DNA of 33,369 nt from JAKACU01 sp021821185 (lineage in GTDB: Bacteria > Bacillota > Bacilli > Alicyclobacillales > SLC66): positions 1 to 33,369 of the forward strand of contig DAHWJX010000139.1 of assembly GCA_027343965.1 (NCBI GenBank). The letters are read 5' to 3'. Both the position numbers and the translations under genes were made by a program. Of this stretch, positions 32,378 to 33,369 are shown in pieces. The notes under the pieces are model-generated. The model saw nothing but the letters and a program-made list of their open reading frames with translations. It had not been told where the DNA came from and ran no database searches. The number at the start of each line of letters is the position of its first letter. Position 1 is the stretch's first letter.

Positions 32378-33202
32378 TCAACCCTTGACCGCGCCGCCAA
32401 AATTAAATGCACCACCAAGCCAACGTGACGAGATCACGTAGAGAACGACGACAGGTACGGTGTAAAGAATCGAATACGCAGCAAGTTGCCCATAGGCTAC
32501 CATGCCATATTGGGAGAAAAATTGATAAATCGTTACTGCGGCAGGATCGAGACTTGAGGTCTGAATGAGGATAAATGGCACAAAAAAATTCCCCCATGCA
32601 CCCACGAAGATGAAGATACCTATAGCAGCAAGCCCTGGTCGCATGATAGGCAAGATGATACGCAAAATACTGCCTAGCACCGATGCCCCGTCAACCCAAG
32701 CAGCTTCTTCGAGTTCAACCGGCACGCCATCCATAAAATTTTTCATCATCCAAATCGCAAAGGGCAACGAAGAGGCCACGAGAAAAGCACCTGTCCAGAA
32801 AAGTGAATCCACGATATTTAATGAGTTATAGACTTCATAGACTGGGACCATCATGGCCGTGATCGGCAGACCAGTGGCGAACAGGATCGTATACAGGAAC
32901 GGTTTTTTAAACCGCATCTGGTATCTTGACAACGGATAAGCAGCAACCGCAGCAAGGATTACGGTTGCAATCGCAGTACCTGTCGAAAGAAAAAAACTAT
33001 TCATAAACGCAATACCATTGGACGCTGACATAACCTGTTTGAAACTATCCAGGCTAAATGGCTGTGGCCACTGGACGGTGAGTGATGCGCTTTGTGAGAA
33101 GGCGGCTGTAATCACCCAAAGAAGCGGAACGGCAAAAAGAATACCAATCACGATCAGGACCAGATTCACAGCACTTTTTGTAAAAAAAATACGGGTAGCC
33201 AT
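32378..33202 (-). CDS. Carbohydrate ABC transporter permease (MalG type), mannoside operon
   Basis: A 274-residue permease with six predicted helices, the EAA loop LEEAAWVDGASVLGSILRII (around residues 184-203) and the MalG-type end WLGGAFNFGGAVKG. I use the ATG at 33202, with GGGGGAG 8 nt upstream; an in-frame GTG three codons earlier abuts that site. Together with the partial upstream permease it forms the pore of a CUT1 importer, presumably for mannose-containing oligosaccharides handled by the adjacent alpha-mannosidase. No ATPase is encoded nearby in the window. Confidence 0.92.
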   Translation of the reverse strand: MATRIFFTKSAVNLVLIVIGILFAVPLLWVITAAFSQSASLTVQWPQPFSLDSFKQVMSASNGIAFMNSFFLSTGTAIATVILAAVAAYPLSRYQMRFKKPFLYTILFATGLPITAMMVPVYEVYNSLNIVDSLFWTGAFLVASSLPFAIWMMKNFMDGVPVELEEAAWVDGASVLGSILRIILPIMRPGLAAIGIFIFVGAWGNFFVPFILIQTSSLDPAAVTIYQFFSQYGMVAYGQLAAYSILYTVPVVVLYVISSRWLGGAFNFGGAVKG

Positions 33203-33226
33203 GCACTTCACTCCCCCCAGATGAGA

Positions 33227-33369
33227 TTAGAGATCGACTTTTAGTAACCGAATGTAGATAATGGACGCTATGATCCCAATCAGCAATAAGATCAAGGAGA
33301 TAGCACTGCCGTAACCAAGTTGATAGAAAGAAAACGCCTGTTGGTACATAAACACAGGCAATACAGAGG
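33227..33369 (-). CDS. Carbohydrate ABC transporter permease (MalF type), C-terminal fragment at window edge
   Basis: The last 47 codons of a reading frame entering from the right edge encode VFMYQQAFSFYQLGYGSAIS, then a hydrophobic helix (Leu/Ile-rich) and IRLLKVDL before the TAA at 33227. This is the usual C-terminal end of a MalF/UgpA-type sugar permease: a Tyr/Gly loop, Ala-Ile-Ser, final helix and short basic tail. It lies 24 nt before the MalG-type permease start, consistent with one operon. The binding protein, if present, lies beyond the window. Confidence 0.8.
   Translation of the reverse strand, partial: SVLPVFMYQQAFSFYQLGYGSAISLILLLIGIIASIIYIRLLKVDL

Noticed and set aside
1..33369. 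CRISPR array, phage genes or a classical defence island
   Set aside because: No regularly spaced short repeats, integrase, capsid, restriction or toxin-antitoxin genes were recognised; the SNF2 helicase alone is not enough to claim defence.

Overview
The window looks like chromosomal DNA from a Gram-positive, low-to-moderate GC Firmicute, most plausibly a Bacilli relative such as the Alicyclobacillaceae. That placement is inference, from strong GGAGG-type ribosome binding sites, several TTG and GTG starts, a c-di-AMP (ydaO/yuaA) riboswitch, cell-wall-binding repeat 2 and copper-amine-oxidase-N surface domains, and MsmX-style sugar importers without their own ATPase. No rRNA, tRNA, CRISPR array, insertion sequence or phage gene was seen. 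Almost everything is encoded on the minus strand; the only plus-strand gene supported is a lactonase-family beta-propeller (3683-4789).

Layout from low to high coordinates. (1) 1-2001: an osmoprotectant ABC importer (permease cut by the window edge, CBS-domain ATPase) behind a c-di-AMP riboswitch, a possible attenuator and a hairpin that would cover the ATPase ribosome binding site. (2) 2026-4883: a ManC-type GDP-mannose pyrophosphorylase gene, divergent from the lactonase-family gene. (3) 4914-12670: a six-gene operon read right to left: MacB-type ATPase, FtsX/MacB permease, membrane-anchored Gly-rich protein, transglutaminase-like protein, and two secreted surface proteins that share an N-terminal motif. 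This is the best candidate for an undescribed system. (4) 12709-23970: a ten-gene polyol or ketose operon: sugar-binding protein, two permeases, two zinc alcohol dehydrogenases, a LacI regulator, a PfkB kinase, two FGGY kinases and a class II ketose-bisphosphate aldolase. Its promoter is overlapped by a perfect 14-bp inverted repeat and it ends in a strong hairpin. (5) 24059-28957: a haem-oxygenase-like diiron-type protein and a SWIM-SNF2 helicase, bracketed by two directly oriented copies of a ~220-bp intergenic repeat. (6) 29128-33369: a GH38 alpha-mannosidase behind two sugar ABC permeases, the first cut by the window edge.

How the genes work together. The polyol operon encodes a plausible complete route: uptake, oxidation of a polyol to a ketose, phosphorylation, second phosphorylation by a FruK/LacC-like kinase, and aldol cleavage to triose phosphates. 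The mannosidase operon probably imports and hydrolyses alpha-mannosides in the cytoplasm. ManC would supply GDP-mannose for surface glycans or a mannosylated solute. The surface operon appears to couple an ABC machine to extracytoplasmic assembly or modification. All functions are read from motifs and context, without database searches; promoter and operator calls rest on sequence pattern only.
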